Origin: Datnioides undecimradiatus
Lineage: Eukaryota > Chordata > Actinopteri > Lobotiformes > Datnioididae
NCBI GenBank assembly: GCA_008933995.1
Contig: WARS01000011.1
Span: 10,693,516 to 10,757,515, forward strand
Direction: 5' to 3'
Length of the DNA stretch: 64,000 bases
Made by a program: the position numbers and the translations under genes. Under the pieces are notes generated by a model. It ran no database searches, had not been told where the DNA came from, and worked only from the letters and a program-made list of their open reading frames with translations. This document shows, one piece after another, positions 32,801-62,896 of the stretch (positions are counted from its first letter, which is position 1; each line of letters begins with the position of its first letter).

Positions 32801-35343
32801 TCAAAATAGATGTTTGGAGTTGCTGTGTACTGCATGGTTGTCTACACTGATGTCTGTGCTATTGACTATACTTGCTTGAGGTGGGTCTATTCAATGCAAG
32901 ACACTGGATCAAATGGAAAGTGCAAACCCTTGCATTCTTTTGAAAATTGCTATGTCTCATTGGCAAAAATGCAATGGACTTTTTGTACAGGATAATGAGT
33001 TTCTAGTGTAGAGTAAAAGTCTGTCTTGTTCTGTGCAGATCCTCTCGCATTTCCTTTGATATGATCATTCTTCCTTCCAAGACATTGCTCTGTGCTGCAG
33101 TAAGGATTATGATGATGTTGCTGTTTTTAATGTATCTCTGCCAGGGGTTTGCTCAAAGCCTAAATCATGAATAGTGTGCGTGTTTACTTACTGTCCATAC
33201 AGCTGTTAAACTGTGAAATCATTGTAATTACTATCACATGACATGAGTTATTCATCACAGAATTTTAAGTTTATGTTTACTTGTTTGATTGTTCGTAGGG
33301 AAATTTAAGGATAAGGCTGAGACTCTGAATAATGTGGCTAGACGGACAGCAGAGAGCAAAACTCAAGACAAAAGTGAAGGTAAAATGGAAGGATGTGATG
33401 GTCATCCATTGATCAGGCGCCTTTCCTCAAGCTTTCAGTCTCTGAAAGCTGTTCATCATCTGGGTTGCAAAGCTCTGCTTCCCATTGAAACCTTACAGCC
33501 TGAAAGTCGTGCAGCATGTGAACTGAATGAGTCAAACCAGTTCTGTGCAGACAGCAGGAAGATGATTTCTATATATGATGCACTCTGTTGTAATAATTTA
33601 ACATAACTTTATTGCAGCCAATGTTAAAAGTTGTCTCTAACATAAATATTGAAGTGTAGTGTAAATAAGACAAGGAATACAGCACAGGTACAATTTACTG
33701 TGTAAAAACAACACACAGTGGTGCTGAAAAATAGATAAAGTGTCGCAGGAGTCTGAAGTAAAATCCAAATACATACATTGATGAAGAAAATTCAGTCACC
33801 ATGAGGATGACCCCATATATTGTGTAAGTCCTAACAACGCATTCACTGCATTTGTCCATATAACCGGGCCTCATAAAATGAAATTGGGGTTTCTTAAAAT
33901 AGCTGAAGGAGGTTGACTGATGAAGGAAACACACAAGATGTTGGGGATTCCCTTTGCAGATGGTGGGGGGAAAACTGAGCAGACCAACGAGCCAGAGGCT
34001 GCCCCAGCAACAGAAACAGAGAAGAAGGAGCAGCCAGAGGACAAGAAGGTACTCTCCAACCATGTCCTGGTGGTTTTCAAAAAGGCCAGAAGTGAATCTT
34101 TGATACCTGTCTATGTAAGAGTCAATGTACAGAACTACAGCCTCAGGCAAATGGCCCCTTTAGGCTTCTTTGATATTTGCTTTTACGTTTTCTTCTACTG
34201 TCATCCATCGTGATGCATTTACCCAACCCATTAGGAGGACGTGCCTGCGGGAGAAGGTACGTCAGGAGGGTCAGAAGACTCTGGCAGTGATGAAGATGAC
34301 AGCGATGAGGACAGCAATGAGTCCAGTGAAGATGAAGATGATGATGAGGATGAAGATGATGATGAGGATGAAGAGAAAGAGAAAGAAGAACCTCTTTCTT
34401 TAGAGTGGCCGGACACACATCGTAAACAAGCCACCTTCCTGTTCCTGCTGCCCATTATCTTCCCACTGTGGCTCACTCTTCCAGATGTTCGTAACCAGGT
34501 AAAGATTCAGACACATTTCTGAAATCAACTGTGATATTTATTAAGTGCCTCAACTGTGTATTTTTGCTTATGTCTAACAGACATCGAGAAGGTTCTTTGC
34601 AGTCACTTTCCTGGGCTCTATTCTTTGGATTGCTGTCTTCTCCTACCTCATGGTGTGGTGGGCCCATCAGGTCAGTTACTGTACTGACATTCAGACATAG
34701 AATTTGAAACGTGTTGCCTCATTAACTACAATTTAAAGCTTAGAATAGATAAATAATTTTACATTTCTATATCTTCTATCCTCTCTGAACTCTGGTTTGC
34801 CTTTGTAGGTAGGTGAGACTGTTGGTATCTCAGAGGAGATTATGGGCCTGACTATCCTGGCTGCTGGGACGTCCATCCCTGACCTCATTACCAGCGTGAT
34901 TGTGGCTCGTAAAGGCCTAGGGGACATGGCTGTGTCCAGCTCTGTGGGCAGTAACATCTTCGACATCACTGTGGGGTGAGCTCCAATAGCCTGATCTGTC
35001 AGGACTGAAAAATAAATGCAGATGAACACTCAGTTGATGGACTTCCTTCTTTCCCATTTCTATGTTTCTCCATCTGTCATTTTGTTTTAAAAGTCTTCCA
35101 GTCCCGTGGCTCCTGTACACATCCATCAATGGCTTGGCACCAGTGGCCGTCAGCAGCAATGGGCTCTTCTGCGCCATCGTGCTGCTCTTTATCATGCTCC
35201 TCTTTGTCATTATCTCCATTGCATCCTGTAAGTGGAAGATGAACAAGGGTCTGGGTTTCACCATGTTCCTGCTCTACTTTATCTTCCTGGTGCTCAGTGT
35301 AATGCTGGAGGATCGCATCATTATCTGCCCTGTTTCCATCTGA
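29889..35343 (+). CDS. slc24a1: Rod-type sodium/potassium/calcium exchanger 1 (NCKX1)
   Basis: Nine coding exons: 29889-30935, 31778-31834, 32079-32187, 33299-33379, 33960-34048, 34235-34498, 34581-34670, 34809-34975 and 35094-35343. Phases agree, giving 717 residues. NCKX1 extrudes Ca2+ and K+ in exchange for Na+ across the rod outer-segment plasma membrane. Seen in order are an N-terminal hydrophobic signal/TM segment (about 11-30), a Ser/Thr/Pro-rich extracellular loop with an NRT glycosylation sequon, and the alpha-1 repeat with [10 protein letters not shown]. Its Glu226 (codon 30564-30566) corresponds to NCKX2 Glu188. Further TMs follow, then a cytoplasmic loop with an [18 protein letters not shown] block and a Glu/Asp-rich run before EPLSLEWP. 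The alpha-2 repeat has [10 protein letters not shown], whose Asp (34881-34883) corresponds to NCKX2 Asp548. The C-terminus is [12 protein letters not shown]. The loop is much shorter than in human. The start is the first ATG in the exon. The family is certain, and isoform 1 is supported by loop motifs and synteny. Confidence 0.95.
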
Positions 35344-35893
35344 AGCCCTTACTAGAGCAGGCTTCACTTGTGACCTGAGGCTCATGCATATGCGAATTCA
35401 TGGGTCTGGATATCTTTAGAAACTGCAGAAAGCTACTGTAGTTGCTCTGCATTGCTGCCATTGACAACTGTCCACTGTCAGCAGCAATACACATACTACA
35501 TTTTCTAGGACTTGTTACATAGTCACTTTTAGCAATGATGGCAGCTTTTACATAATTTTGTTTGACTTTTTTGACTTTGACAGAACTATTGTCTAACATA
35601 GTGTAGGTTGTGTGTGCAAAGAAGGTGCATTTAACAGGGGTGTTAACATTTGTTCACTGTTTACACAACAGAATCTACAGAATTGAATAAGAAATGTGAC
35701 TTGCATACTTTGAAAAAATTATGAGGTCTCTAAATGTGAACTTTTTTCATCATTTGTAAGTATATCTTTACGCCAACAACTGTTTTATAATATCCCTTGT
35801 AGAGGACCAGAGCTTGCTTTAAAACATTTTGTAATACACATCAGTTTTTATAAAAAGGCATAGCAATAGGAAAACTCAAACGTGATATCCATA

Positions 35894-35911
35894 GAATAAA
35901 CGTGTTTATTC
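35894..35911. terminator. Near-palindromic bidirectional poly(A) signal
   Basis: GAATAAA-CGTG-TTTATTC: AATAAA on the plus strand (35895-35900) can serve slc24a1, 552 bp after its stop. AATAAA on the minus strand (35905-35910) can serve dennd4a, about 1.6 kb after its stop. The two genes converge here. Confidence 0.6.
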
Positions 35912-37531
35912 ATACATGAAAGCAAACTATAGATCCAGCCAAGGAAGAAATTTGATTTCTTTTTTTATATATAAAAATCATACAAATTAGTATCTGTGTT
36001 ACAAATGATAAATAATACTTCATAAACATTGTTTAAATTGACAAATTGTGTAAACAACATGTAGACATCAAATGATGTTTTGGTCATCAGTGTTTTTTTT
36101 TGTCACAACTTACAAGGTGGTTAAAATGGTACTGTACATGCTGTGAGACTGGTGTTCATTCCAAGCACACAGCCATGTCTAATCCAGCATCTTATCATTA
36201 GAAGTTATTGTGGTGAAGTCCAGTAATAAGTTGTGGAGCTGCATCACATCTAGGCAGGATTTTTTTTTTTTTGTCAGTTAGAAGTGAAAACAATATTAAC
36301 ACAGTGAACCATCACACTCATTTTTGGAAGCAATTTTAAATTAGGACAAGTCAGAGCTGTTGTGCGCAAAGAAATTTGCACTGATGTCTGTTTAAAGAGA
36401 TTTGAAGATTTGAAAATGTCCTTTTATTCTCTGTATGTCACATTAAACAGTGCAAATGTCTAAAACTGACATCAACACTATACAGTGAAGACCAAAAGGA
36501 AACATACAAAATACAATAATCAAATACTTTATACAATAAATTAATTGCATCATAAAAAATGTGTAGATTAAACCAACAGAAAACATCTATTTTTAGTTTT
36601 TATTCTACTACAATTAGTTTGATTGTACTATTTTTAAGGAAAGCTTTCCTTGGTGGTCCCACATAACGCATCAATTATTCAATCCTCACTTTAAAAAATG
36701 TATTGCTTACAAAACTGTAAATAAATCCTTAAACTCCCTTTTGGGTTATTTTGGTACATTGTACAAAAAAACAAATAAACACTGTGCATACACATTAATT
36801 AAGTACTCCTTTCTTTACTCAGAAATGATATAATGTCTTATAATTTTTTGATGTTTTCATCTAGTTTAGTGTATTCAGGCATTTGTATAGAGGGTGCAGA
36901 TGATGAGGAATTTCTTTTTTTTGTTAAGTGCATGTAATGGAATTATTAGACAGTGCAGTAAGTCCTGCAGCTGTCAAATAAAAAGTCACTTAAGCGTAGG
37001 CTGCTGGGTCACAGCGTTACATAAATGAGAATGAAAGGCAAGAGCTTGTCTTGCCAAAGTGCTCTGAAAAGCATGAATGTCCAAAAGCAAGTACTTATTA
37101 TACACAGACTCAACAACAGTCTTAACAAGGTCACCAGGACCACTTAAGAGTTTCAACGCAATCATACACTTACTTTTAGATACTTACTGATGTCTTCAAC
37201 AGAACAAAGTCATAAAATAGACCGTATAATAACTGTACAAACATTTTACTATAGTTATATGGAAAATACAGTGGCCTTTCTAAATATTTACAAATGCAAG
37301 CCCTGTCAGTCCATGCTTCTCAGCTCTAACAGTATACAAGAAACTCATGGCAGTTGCTTTACATTAAGTGTCATTTTCCCCACCGTTGTGCTTGAGCTCT
37401 GTGCTCCAGTCAGGTGAGCTGGTCCTGAGCCTGAGGAGCAGACTTTAAAAAAAAAAAAAAAAAAGAAACTACAGCAGCAGTGACTGTGTTGGAAGGAAAA
37501 CAACATAATGAGACAAGAGAAGAGAAGTGGT
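35912..37531 (-). other. Probable 3' UTR of dennd4a
   Basis: AT-rich sequence between the dennd4a stop codon and the bidirectional poly(A) element, without any coding exon on either strand. Further minus-strand AATAAA hexamers occur within it (for example near 36423), so shorter 3' ends are possible. A 19-base A-run is at about 37445-37463. Confidence 0.5.
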
Positions 37532-54283
<16,752 letters not shown>

Positions 54284-54303
54284 TTCCCATTCCCACACTG
54301 TGG

Positions 54304-57300
54304 GCTGAAAAGCAGGAGAGGGAGGCTTCACATTATGCATTTTAATCATATTGCTAGATGAAGTCCAACTTAAAAACAGGAGGAAAAAGCACAGTTACTA
54401 TCAGGAAACAACCCGGCTCCGCAACTTTAAACAGCATAACCTCTAAAATTACTGAGCACCCATTCTTTTGCTGCTCTGATTGTTTCATCAAACATGGGAA
54501 AAGAGACACCATGTAGCATGTAAAGTAGACATTACCCACATTACAAACGCATACCATACTGAGGAAATAACAAAATCTAGTGAAAACATCTGGAAGCATT
54601 TAGCATACATTCCTGTCCACAAAAATGCCATATTTCACCTAGAAATATGGGAGGGTTGACCTTGCTATATGCCATGACCGATTACATAAAATAAAACATA
54701 TGCCTGTAGAAAAAAAGAAATGTGTAGAGAGGAAAAGTACCAGAACAAAAACAGAACAGAACTGAGCATTGGGAAATGAAGAGAGAGAGCAGTGTAGTGC
54801 AGCAAAAAGCTTTCGCTGAGCTTTTAGTGAGGTAATATTCATATATTCTGTGCTCAACAATGTAGAGAAAATGAAAGGAATAGAGAGAGCTCCTGTGAGT
54901 CAGCTTGTTATAGCCTTATCACAAAGCATGGAGCCCTGGAAGCCCTCTTAGCGCTGGGCCAGTTTATTGTGCTTCAGCTGAAGAGCCTGCTTTATCTCTC
55001 TCAGCAGTTCCTCCACACTCACTAGCAAACTGATAAACAGCTGCCTATTATTTCCCCCACTGGGATCTGAAGGAGTTAGCATAAAGTTATCCCGCTCTTC
55101 TGCGTTCTGGATGTGTCGCTGCTAGGAACCATAATACACAAGAGGCTGTGACCATATCTCACCCACTTAGGACTTTGGCTTCCACTGGCTTTAAAGCTAA
55201 TGGGCCTGCGTGCTGTTCCCCCATGTGGCTGAGCGCGACTCACAGGCTTAGGGCGTGAAACTGACCGCTAACACGAGATCACGGAAAAAGGAAGATAATC
55301 TATAGTAGCGAGCAAGCTGCAGCACAGCCATAGTCATGCTGAGGGACAGGGATGTTTCAGCCACCTGTGGCTACTCAGTCAGACAACAAATAGATTTAGG
55401 TTTTTGGCTTATTTCTAAGCCTTCTAAAAATCATCTAAATAAAAAATTTACCAACAATACTCTGTAACTGTATAATTCCTGTTGCATAAGCCCGTCTCCT
55501 CTGTACATCTGTGACAATGATTGTTTAAAATAATGACTCATCATCATGAGGTCGCTCATCGTCTCGCAGTGTTTTCGCCTACATCTGTTTATGGCAGTTT
55601 AGTGTCCAGTGTTCCCTGATTAGCCAATGGATGTTTTGATGCTGGTTGTTTATGCTTGACAGTGTTGAACCTTGTGGGTATACCTGATGACTCAGCATGC
55701 CAAACAGCAAAAAGTTTTCAGCTTAATTTTTTTTAAAAATTAGATTGTTATATTGCAAAAATATGTACATATATAATACAGTTTTACAGTATTTGTTTTT
55801 CATATGTATTTTTGTTCACTCAGGCTGACCTGTGCAATTTTAACCTGAAAAATATGAAGTCCACAATCTTTACATATTCTGAATTAAGACACATAATGGT
55901 ATGATTTTCCTTTATCAGATGGTTTAGATTATTATTGATAGCCTCTAATGTACATCTCAGACTGCTGTCCAGCTCTTCATATGTAGTATGTGGTCATCAC
56001 GTATCATTTTGGAGCAATATACTATTTAAATAGTTTGTTGGAGGATTCAGAAATGTTCTATCATCAGTGTAAAAGTTTCTACTGGGCTGCCTGTAATGTT
56101 GATATGGTCAAACACAGTGATTCTGATAAGAAAGCAAAGTCAAGAGGCGTATTTCTACTGTGATCCGCATTTACAATCCAAAGAAAGTTCAAAGACACCT
56201 GTGCCTCTTCTTTGAACACATATGCCATAATACCTGCTCTCAGTAGGTAGTGCGTGAACGCTGCTAAATATAAAGCTGATGGCATGCCAGATGTGTCGTA
56301 TGATACTCGGAAGGTTTAGGATTAAATATAGATGTAATCTCCAGTTCCAACTGCCATGACATCCACTGCGTCGATTCCTCCCTCTCAACAGGAAGCGGAG
56401 GCCTAAAATTATATCTAATCCTCGCCATGGCAACAACATTAAAACTGAAGACTGAACCAAGTCTGAACATTTCTCACTCTGATGCTGAAACAAGCCAGGA
56501 ACACGGGTCTGGTAAAATACAAGCAGACTAATGGGCTGTGTCATTACCGGAGATCTATTCTGTTTCAATTAACAGATATACCCTCAATATGAAAATCATT
56601 TAATGATACTTTTGTTTATTTCATGATGTTCGTCCATGTTGTTGCCCTTTTTTTGCTATTGACCTGGACCCTGTAACACGCTCAACACACCTCTCAGTGA
56701 AAAAGCCCATCCACGTTTTTTTCTTGTTTTCCTAGCAATGATTTTGTGGGTTTTATTTTGTTTTCCATTAGTGTTTCAAGTTGATAATGCTGTGTGGGCA
56801 GCACTAAATTACAAAGGTTACTATCTGTGTGTTTCCTCTTATGTTTTTCTGTTTACATGCAGCATTGCATCCTCTTATTGTTCAATCCATAAACCTAGAA
56901 AGAGTTGTCTTCAAAAATCCTTTGAGACCTGCTTTAAAGACAAAAAATGCCTATAAATAAACCTGACTTGATCAGAACTGATATTCCATTTCCTACATGA
57001 TTTTCAACTATCGGCTTACTATTTCACTTACTGCAGGCAATCCTGTTGGCTCAAGAGTGGAAGTGAGTGAGTCACGGTCTCCCCAGAAACTGCAATCTTT
57101 TCATTCACCACAGTTTTCTTCATAAAAGCAGCACAAATAAGGACACAGCGGATTTCCTCTTCTTGCCAGCTAACATGCCAACTTCCCCATTCACATCCAC
57201 TATTGTTTTTATGAGTCATCTCCAACTGTCAGCTTTGCGGAGATGACAAACTGTCAGTAATTTGTCAACCACTTGTTCCATAATGTTCCCCACACTTTAA

Positions 57301-58613
57301 TTTCTCCATTAAGGAACCACAAACTTCACCAAGTCACAGGTCAGATCCAGTGTCTGCCAGTCCCAGCGCATCATTTAACACATTACAATATGTCTAAACT
57401 CTTTTTGTTTAAGTTTAACCTGACATATTTGGTATCCATGTGACCCTTGGAGTCTTGACTAAAATCTAAGATAGATTTCTTTTGATTTCAACAGTTTTTC
57501 CCCACTCACAACCAGTCTGAAAAGATTAAACTGCTGAAAGGTTCACTTTTAATGAAATTAAAATCTGTATACGTTAGCTGCAACGTGATTGTGTTCAATA
57601 TACAGACGTTATAACAGGAGCTTTTTTTGATTATTTATCTTCCACACCATTTGATTATTCATGCAATGAGCAGTCATGCATGATTCTGACATTAAACCTT
57701 TAAAAATAATTGACTCTCCCTGTGATGTTGTGATGTGAAACAAAAGCCCTTTGACTTTTGCTTTGTGCATCACAGTGTTTCTGTAATTGTGACCCAAGAG
57801 ACAGAGGCAGCGGCTGCTGGACAGTCAGTCCCTGGCTGTGCAGGGATTAGAGGGCTGTATTAACAGCAGGAGGGGAAGGGAGGATGGGCAGTCTGATCTG
57901 GCGAGGGAACCACCACAACATTTCACTCAGCATCTGTTCCCTCTTAGCCACTAAGACAGCCCTCACCCTCAACAGCCATTTGCATTCCTTGTGTTTGACA
58001 GGGGGTACCCTGCCTGTGTGATGAGGAAACCACACACGCCCAAGATAAATAGAGGAGAAAGATGAAGAACAAAATACTCAAAGGTGGTCCTGGAAATAGA
58101 AAAACACCAAAGAACCCTGCATGGCAACCTTGCATTGCTTGCATTTCGTGCATTACCAGTATCTGGTTTACCTCTAAGCCAGCAAATGGTCCTTTGAAAA
58201 ACACAACTGACCATAGCGACCAACAGAGGGGTTTTCTCATGCCCACGTCAGAAGGAGCCATCTTATGGAGCATCTACCCTGGATGCAATGAAATAAGCCT
58301 CCATATGACTTCAGTGTAACCAATGGGCACACCGTAAATATAATGGACCACATACAGGATGCTCACTGTAAAGCATTAAATTATTCTTGCAATGCGTAAA
58401 GCTACACGTCAAAATGTAACCAATGCACCGCTTCAGTTCATTTTCCTAATCAACCGCCAACGTTAAGATAATTATTCAAAGGATTCCGTTTGTAAAGCTC
58501 ACAGTCACAATTTTTTAAGACAAGCAAAGAAACAACAGAAACGCCTTAATTATAGAGGCTGGGTGTGTGAGCGTCATTTGTTTATACTCTCAATAAAAGA
58601 AGAATCTACTCAC
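54304..58613 (-). other. Intron 1 of dennd4a
   Basis: About 4.3 kb between the acceptor before the first coding exon (TTTTCAG at 54305) and a donor at 58613 (GAGAT then GTGAGT). No coding exon, RNA gene or clear transposon is recognised on either strand. A stretch ending CTATAAATAAACCTGACTTGA at about 56952-56972 has a poly(A)-like hexamer but no associated gene. Confidence 0.45.
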
Positions 58614-58870
58614 ATCTCAGAATCACGACGATTGGAGATGATCTGTCGAATATAAGCCAGCGACGAAATCAAACCAAGATTTTTGTTGTGCGAAATATTA
58701 TTTCTTAGTGTTTTTCCTTCGTCTAATATTTTTTTCTACATTTGTTATCATAAAAAAATAATATTTCACAGTGGGTTGGACAAATCCGAATAGACCGTGT
58801 AGTCCCAGGCAGCGCTTTATCCAGACCTGCGTGGTTCACGTGACTGATTACAAACGTCACTGACGTCACT
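58614..58870 (-). promoter_or_regulatory. 5' UTR exon and promoter of dennd4a
   Basis: A consensus donor (GTGAGT) at 58608-58613 on the minus strand marks the end of a likely non-coding first exon. Upstream are a perfect CRE palindrome TGACGTCA at 58861-58868, CGTCA half sites nearby, and an E-box CACGTG at 58837-58842. The exon's 5' end is not determined. Confidence 0.5.
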
Positions 58871-58988
58871 GATGACACTGCTGGCAGCTGTGACAGAAGA
58901 GCAAACGTCTGTAGCTGTGAGGAAACGTTTGGATTTACATGAACAGGTTTCAACTGCGCAACTGCACACAGGGGAAGTAAACAGGATC

Positions 58989-59010
58989 TATTATTATTAT
59001 TATTATTATT
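58989..59010. repeat. (TAT)n microsatellite
   Basis: About seven TAT units followed by GCTGTTGTTG. Confidence 0.85.
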
Positions 59011-62000
59011 GCTGTTGTTGTAAATTTTAGAGCTGTGGCATTTAAATATATATATGTTCTATATTATATGCATGTATATATGTCCCACTAAAGCATTTTT
59101 CAATAGATATTAAAATCATTGGTATTATCTGTTGTTGTATATCAAATTTGTTTTTCAACTGTTGAATTTTTGATTTCTTAAACACAAAGATGTAACTTGT
59201 TACAGCAAGCCAGTATTCATTATTGATAAACCTGCCAATATTTATCTCAAGTAATCAATTTATTGTTTTGCCCCAAAAAATTTTGCTAAATAAAGAAAAC
59301 GTCCAAGGTGATGTCTTCAGACATCTTATTTTCTCCAATGAAAAAAAATGAAAACTCAAAGATATTCAGTTTACTTCCATGTATGATAAAGAAAAGTATA
59401 AAATTGTTACCTGGAACCAGCACCTGTTTGGCATTTTTGCTTTAAAAAATATTATTCAGTTATCAAGATAGTTGCCATTCTTAGTTGACTAAGCAGTGAA
59501 GTGTTTCATCCTGAGCCATAAAGCTAAATTGTCTTGTAGCTGGAGCAACAACAGGTGCAGGAGAGTTGCAGTGCATATGGCCAACAACGTGGCCTATTGT
59601 CTTGCCCTCTACTGCCCTTGTGTGGTGATAACCAAGACATACAGTTTTGTTAAAACTTACAAATGACCATATTTGAATACCGGAAGATTGCAGACAGCTT
59701 AGGCGTACTCCATCTTGAGACATTTTGCTGTGTCATCTTTGATGTTGTAATTATACCTTGACGATCATGATGATAGCTGACATTGCAATGACATTGCAGG
59801 TTTGTGGTATAACAGGTCAGGAAGACACTAAATCAAAAGTGAACATTTTTAACTTCATGAAGATGTTAAAAGTTGGAAAAGTGACAGATAAAAAAATAGG
59901 ACGTAAGACAGGTAAAATGGAATCGTCTGTGAACGATCCTGTCACACTTTGCTTGGATCTTTTTGTCCCATCTGAGTTGAGAACCTCCAGAAAATCAGAT
60001 AATATGCGTCTATAAGATTGAATCTAGTTGCTGACTCTCAGTTATCTGCGAGGAAAGAAGCATCATCATCATCATCTACTTTCCTTTCAGGCTTTCTCAA
60101 GATGTTGCCTGTTAGATGAACAACTGTGCACCAAAAATATTTACAGTTTCAAGCCACCTCTGAAGGTTAAAGGATTCATATTCTCACATTAGTTTCTGTC
60201 CGATTATAGATAACAATTTGGAGGCCTTTCAGTCCAAATGAATATTGTGTCTTTAAAAAATCAAGACCAACAGATGAAATACAGACATGAATCCTGTTTG
60301 TATGACTTGTTCACTTGTTTTGGCAACAAATTTTATGGATCATATGGATCATCACCTCCAAATCTACCATGACAGTGTTGTGTGAAAAATAAATAAATAA
60401 GAAAACTCAAAAACAGCTCAAGGCAAGGCAAGTTCAAGTTTCCCTCAAAGAGACACAGTTTTAGAATTTTCTCCACACTAACTGTATATCTCTTTTAGTG
60501 TATATCTCTCTTATAGTCTGTTTTAGTTTTTTCATTTTTAATGCTTCTGCTGATCACATACAATCTTCCAAGATTACTTTTATTGTTGCACTGTTGCAAA
60601 AATTCATCATGTCATATTCAGAATGTTAAACACTTTTTTTCAAGGTCCAAACTGTAACTTCACATCTTTGAACACCTTGGGGTCTTTAGCAGGAACCACT
60701 TTGGACTCTACCAGCTTGTCTACACAATGCAGATTTGTACATTGGATAGATATATGGAGTGAAACAACAGCCATCAGTCCAGAGATCTCAGTATTTACCA
60801 TGATTGTGTTGGGTGGATCAATAAGTAACTAAATAAATAAAATGCTATATTCATCTGCATTAGCTGACATAACCCTTGTATAAATGTAGTCTTCTCTTTC
60901 ATTATAGATCACTGAATGATCATTTTATAGGCTGGTATAACAGATTATTTGCATCTGAAAATCATATTTGACCTGTTTTCAGGCTGTCCTTATATAGTTT
61001 ACTGTGACCTCAAAGGAAAGATCTCCAGACTATATATACACTGAAGCAAGTGTTGCCAGCTGTAATCATTCCTTTTGTTCATGCTGGCAAGTACAATGTG
61101 ATGGGAGACAACATACACAGTGCTCATTCTGTGCAAAAATACATTCAAAAGTTTTAGCTGAGTCTTTGTCTTTTTCTGTCTTTGTCTCTCCCCAGACAGT
61201 TTTTCTTTGCTGTGTTGTGCTGGGGGGATAATAACACAAAGAGGGAATTTTGTACCAAAAACACTTTGACTTTGCGAGATACCCAGTTGAATTTTCAAAC
61301 TCAGACTGCAGAAGGTTCATATCACCTTTAGATAAACTTTGGGATACATTTGTGGGGGAAAAATTAAAGATTTTTGTCCTCCCATTGCTCCTATACTGGG
61401 AGGCAGGTTAATGAGCAATCCCTTAATGTCTAAAATAAACAAGAGAAATGATAAATGATTACACAAAAAACCCCAAAACAAAATAAAAAAAAACCCTGTT
61501 TCAATGTTGGCTCCTATCATCTGTCTTGAAAAATGTGAACCTAGAAGACATGGACAGCAAATGACTTTGTATTTCAGCTACACAATTCAGCTACAAAATG
61601 TGATCAAAGGTGGCCATAATAATATTTAACATTATGGTCAATCCTTATCTCTGATTGTGCTACAGTAGCTCCAAACTATCCTGCATAGGTTGCAGTCTAA
61701 AACAAGAGATGATGAAGTCATTACTGCTGCAGGAACATGAATTAATGGTACTGACATCATATGACACGTTGTGATCTTGGTGTATAGCTCAGCGTGAGCT
61801 TGTGTGCTATAGATCAAAAAACAAAGCAGCCAGCTTCCGTAGGCGTTATACTCCATCAAATAACAAGGAGAGTTAAAAGGAAGCCTTTGATGAAGGCTTG
61901 TCAATAACTACAGTACTTCAGCTCTCATGAAGGGGGAACAGAGCACCCATGGCAACTGCCTGTGCATCTATGAGATATTTTGAGATGTAGATTATAAACT

Positions 62001-62824
62001 GTCAAGAGAAGAAGGACTAAATTTAAGTGAAAAGGGGTCATTTGTACAGTCTGGATGCTGAACACTTGTGCCAACACACCAGGGACATGGTGAATTAGTT
62101 TGTCTTGTTCTTGCTAACTACATTTATTGGACACCTGAGAGTAACCTGTACCTCCATTACTAACATGTGTCAGACAGATGGGGTTTTACAGGAACAGCAT
62201 CCTCTGTCTTCACTCAGGATATTCACCAGGTACTACACTGAAATATATACAAACATGTTGTTGTGGGTGGGGTTATTTGGAGCTTTGAAATCAGCTTGAC
62301 TCTGTCTTATTTAAATCCAATCTGTTAATTTAAAGGTGAGAGGGAATCATTTATAATTAATGAGGGCATGATAAATTCTGAGGTTTAGTCAATATTCCCG
62401 CTGAAGAAACAAGTTAAAATGACCTTTTAATGGTCTTCTGATGGTCCAAGTGAATTGTTGGTGGTAATTTACATGGTTGAGGGTAATCAAAAATATTTTA
62501 AAACTCATAAAAGAACACACAATAGGCCGAGAAGAACATTTTAAGACCAAACAAATTATTAATCTTTATTTTCTTTAGTTGTTAAGCTGAAAATCAGACT
62601 GTCTCATATAGAAAAACATTAAACAAAACTTTATTTTTAAACTTTATTTTCATCAAATAAACTTTAAACTTTATTTGATGAATGTATTGATAGATTTAAA
62701 AATATATAAAAATGACGTAATTAGTACAAGTTAGAGTGCGATATGTGAATCAGTTAGGTTTACTAATTACTGATGTATTTCCATCAACAGTTATTTGTGA
62801 TTTTGCAGTTTTTCGTCGAAAATT
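59011..62824. other. Intergenic region, no gene recognised
   Basis: AT-rich sequence upstream of dennd4a. Short open frames at 59481-59723, 61004-61231 and elsewhere have no splice context, no recognised similarity and ordinary chance lengths. No RNA gene other than the tRNA at its right edge was found. Confidence 0.6.
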
Positions 62825-62896
62825 AGGTCCCACCGAGATTTGAACTCGGATCGCTGGATTCAGAGTCCAGAGTGCTAACCATTACACCATGGAACC
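62825..62896 (-). tRNA. tRNA-Gln (anticodon CTG)
   Basis: A 72-nt cloverleaf on the minus strand. The acceptor 5' strand GGTTCCA pairs with TGGGACC, including one U-G wobble at 4-69. The anticodon arm CTGGA-CTCTGAA-TCCAG gives anticodon CTG, and the T arm has GTTCAAATC. The discriminator base is U, as in other vertebrate tRNA-Gln genes. Internal A-box (TGGTGTAATGGTTAGCAC) and B-box (GTTCAAATC) promoter elements are present. No intron is seen and CCA is not encoded. Confidence 0.96.

Noticed and set aside
36250..37470. A-runs and T-runs as SINE tails
   Set aside because: No tRNA- or 5S-like head, A/B box or target-site duplication was found next to them. They sit in a probable 3' UTR.
58062..58319. 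85-codon plus-strand open frame in dennd4a intron 1
   Set aside because: No similarity or splice context, and its opposite strand is equally open.
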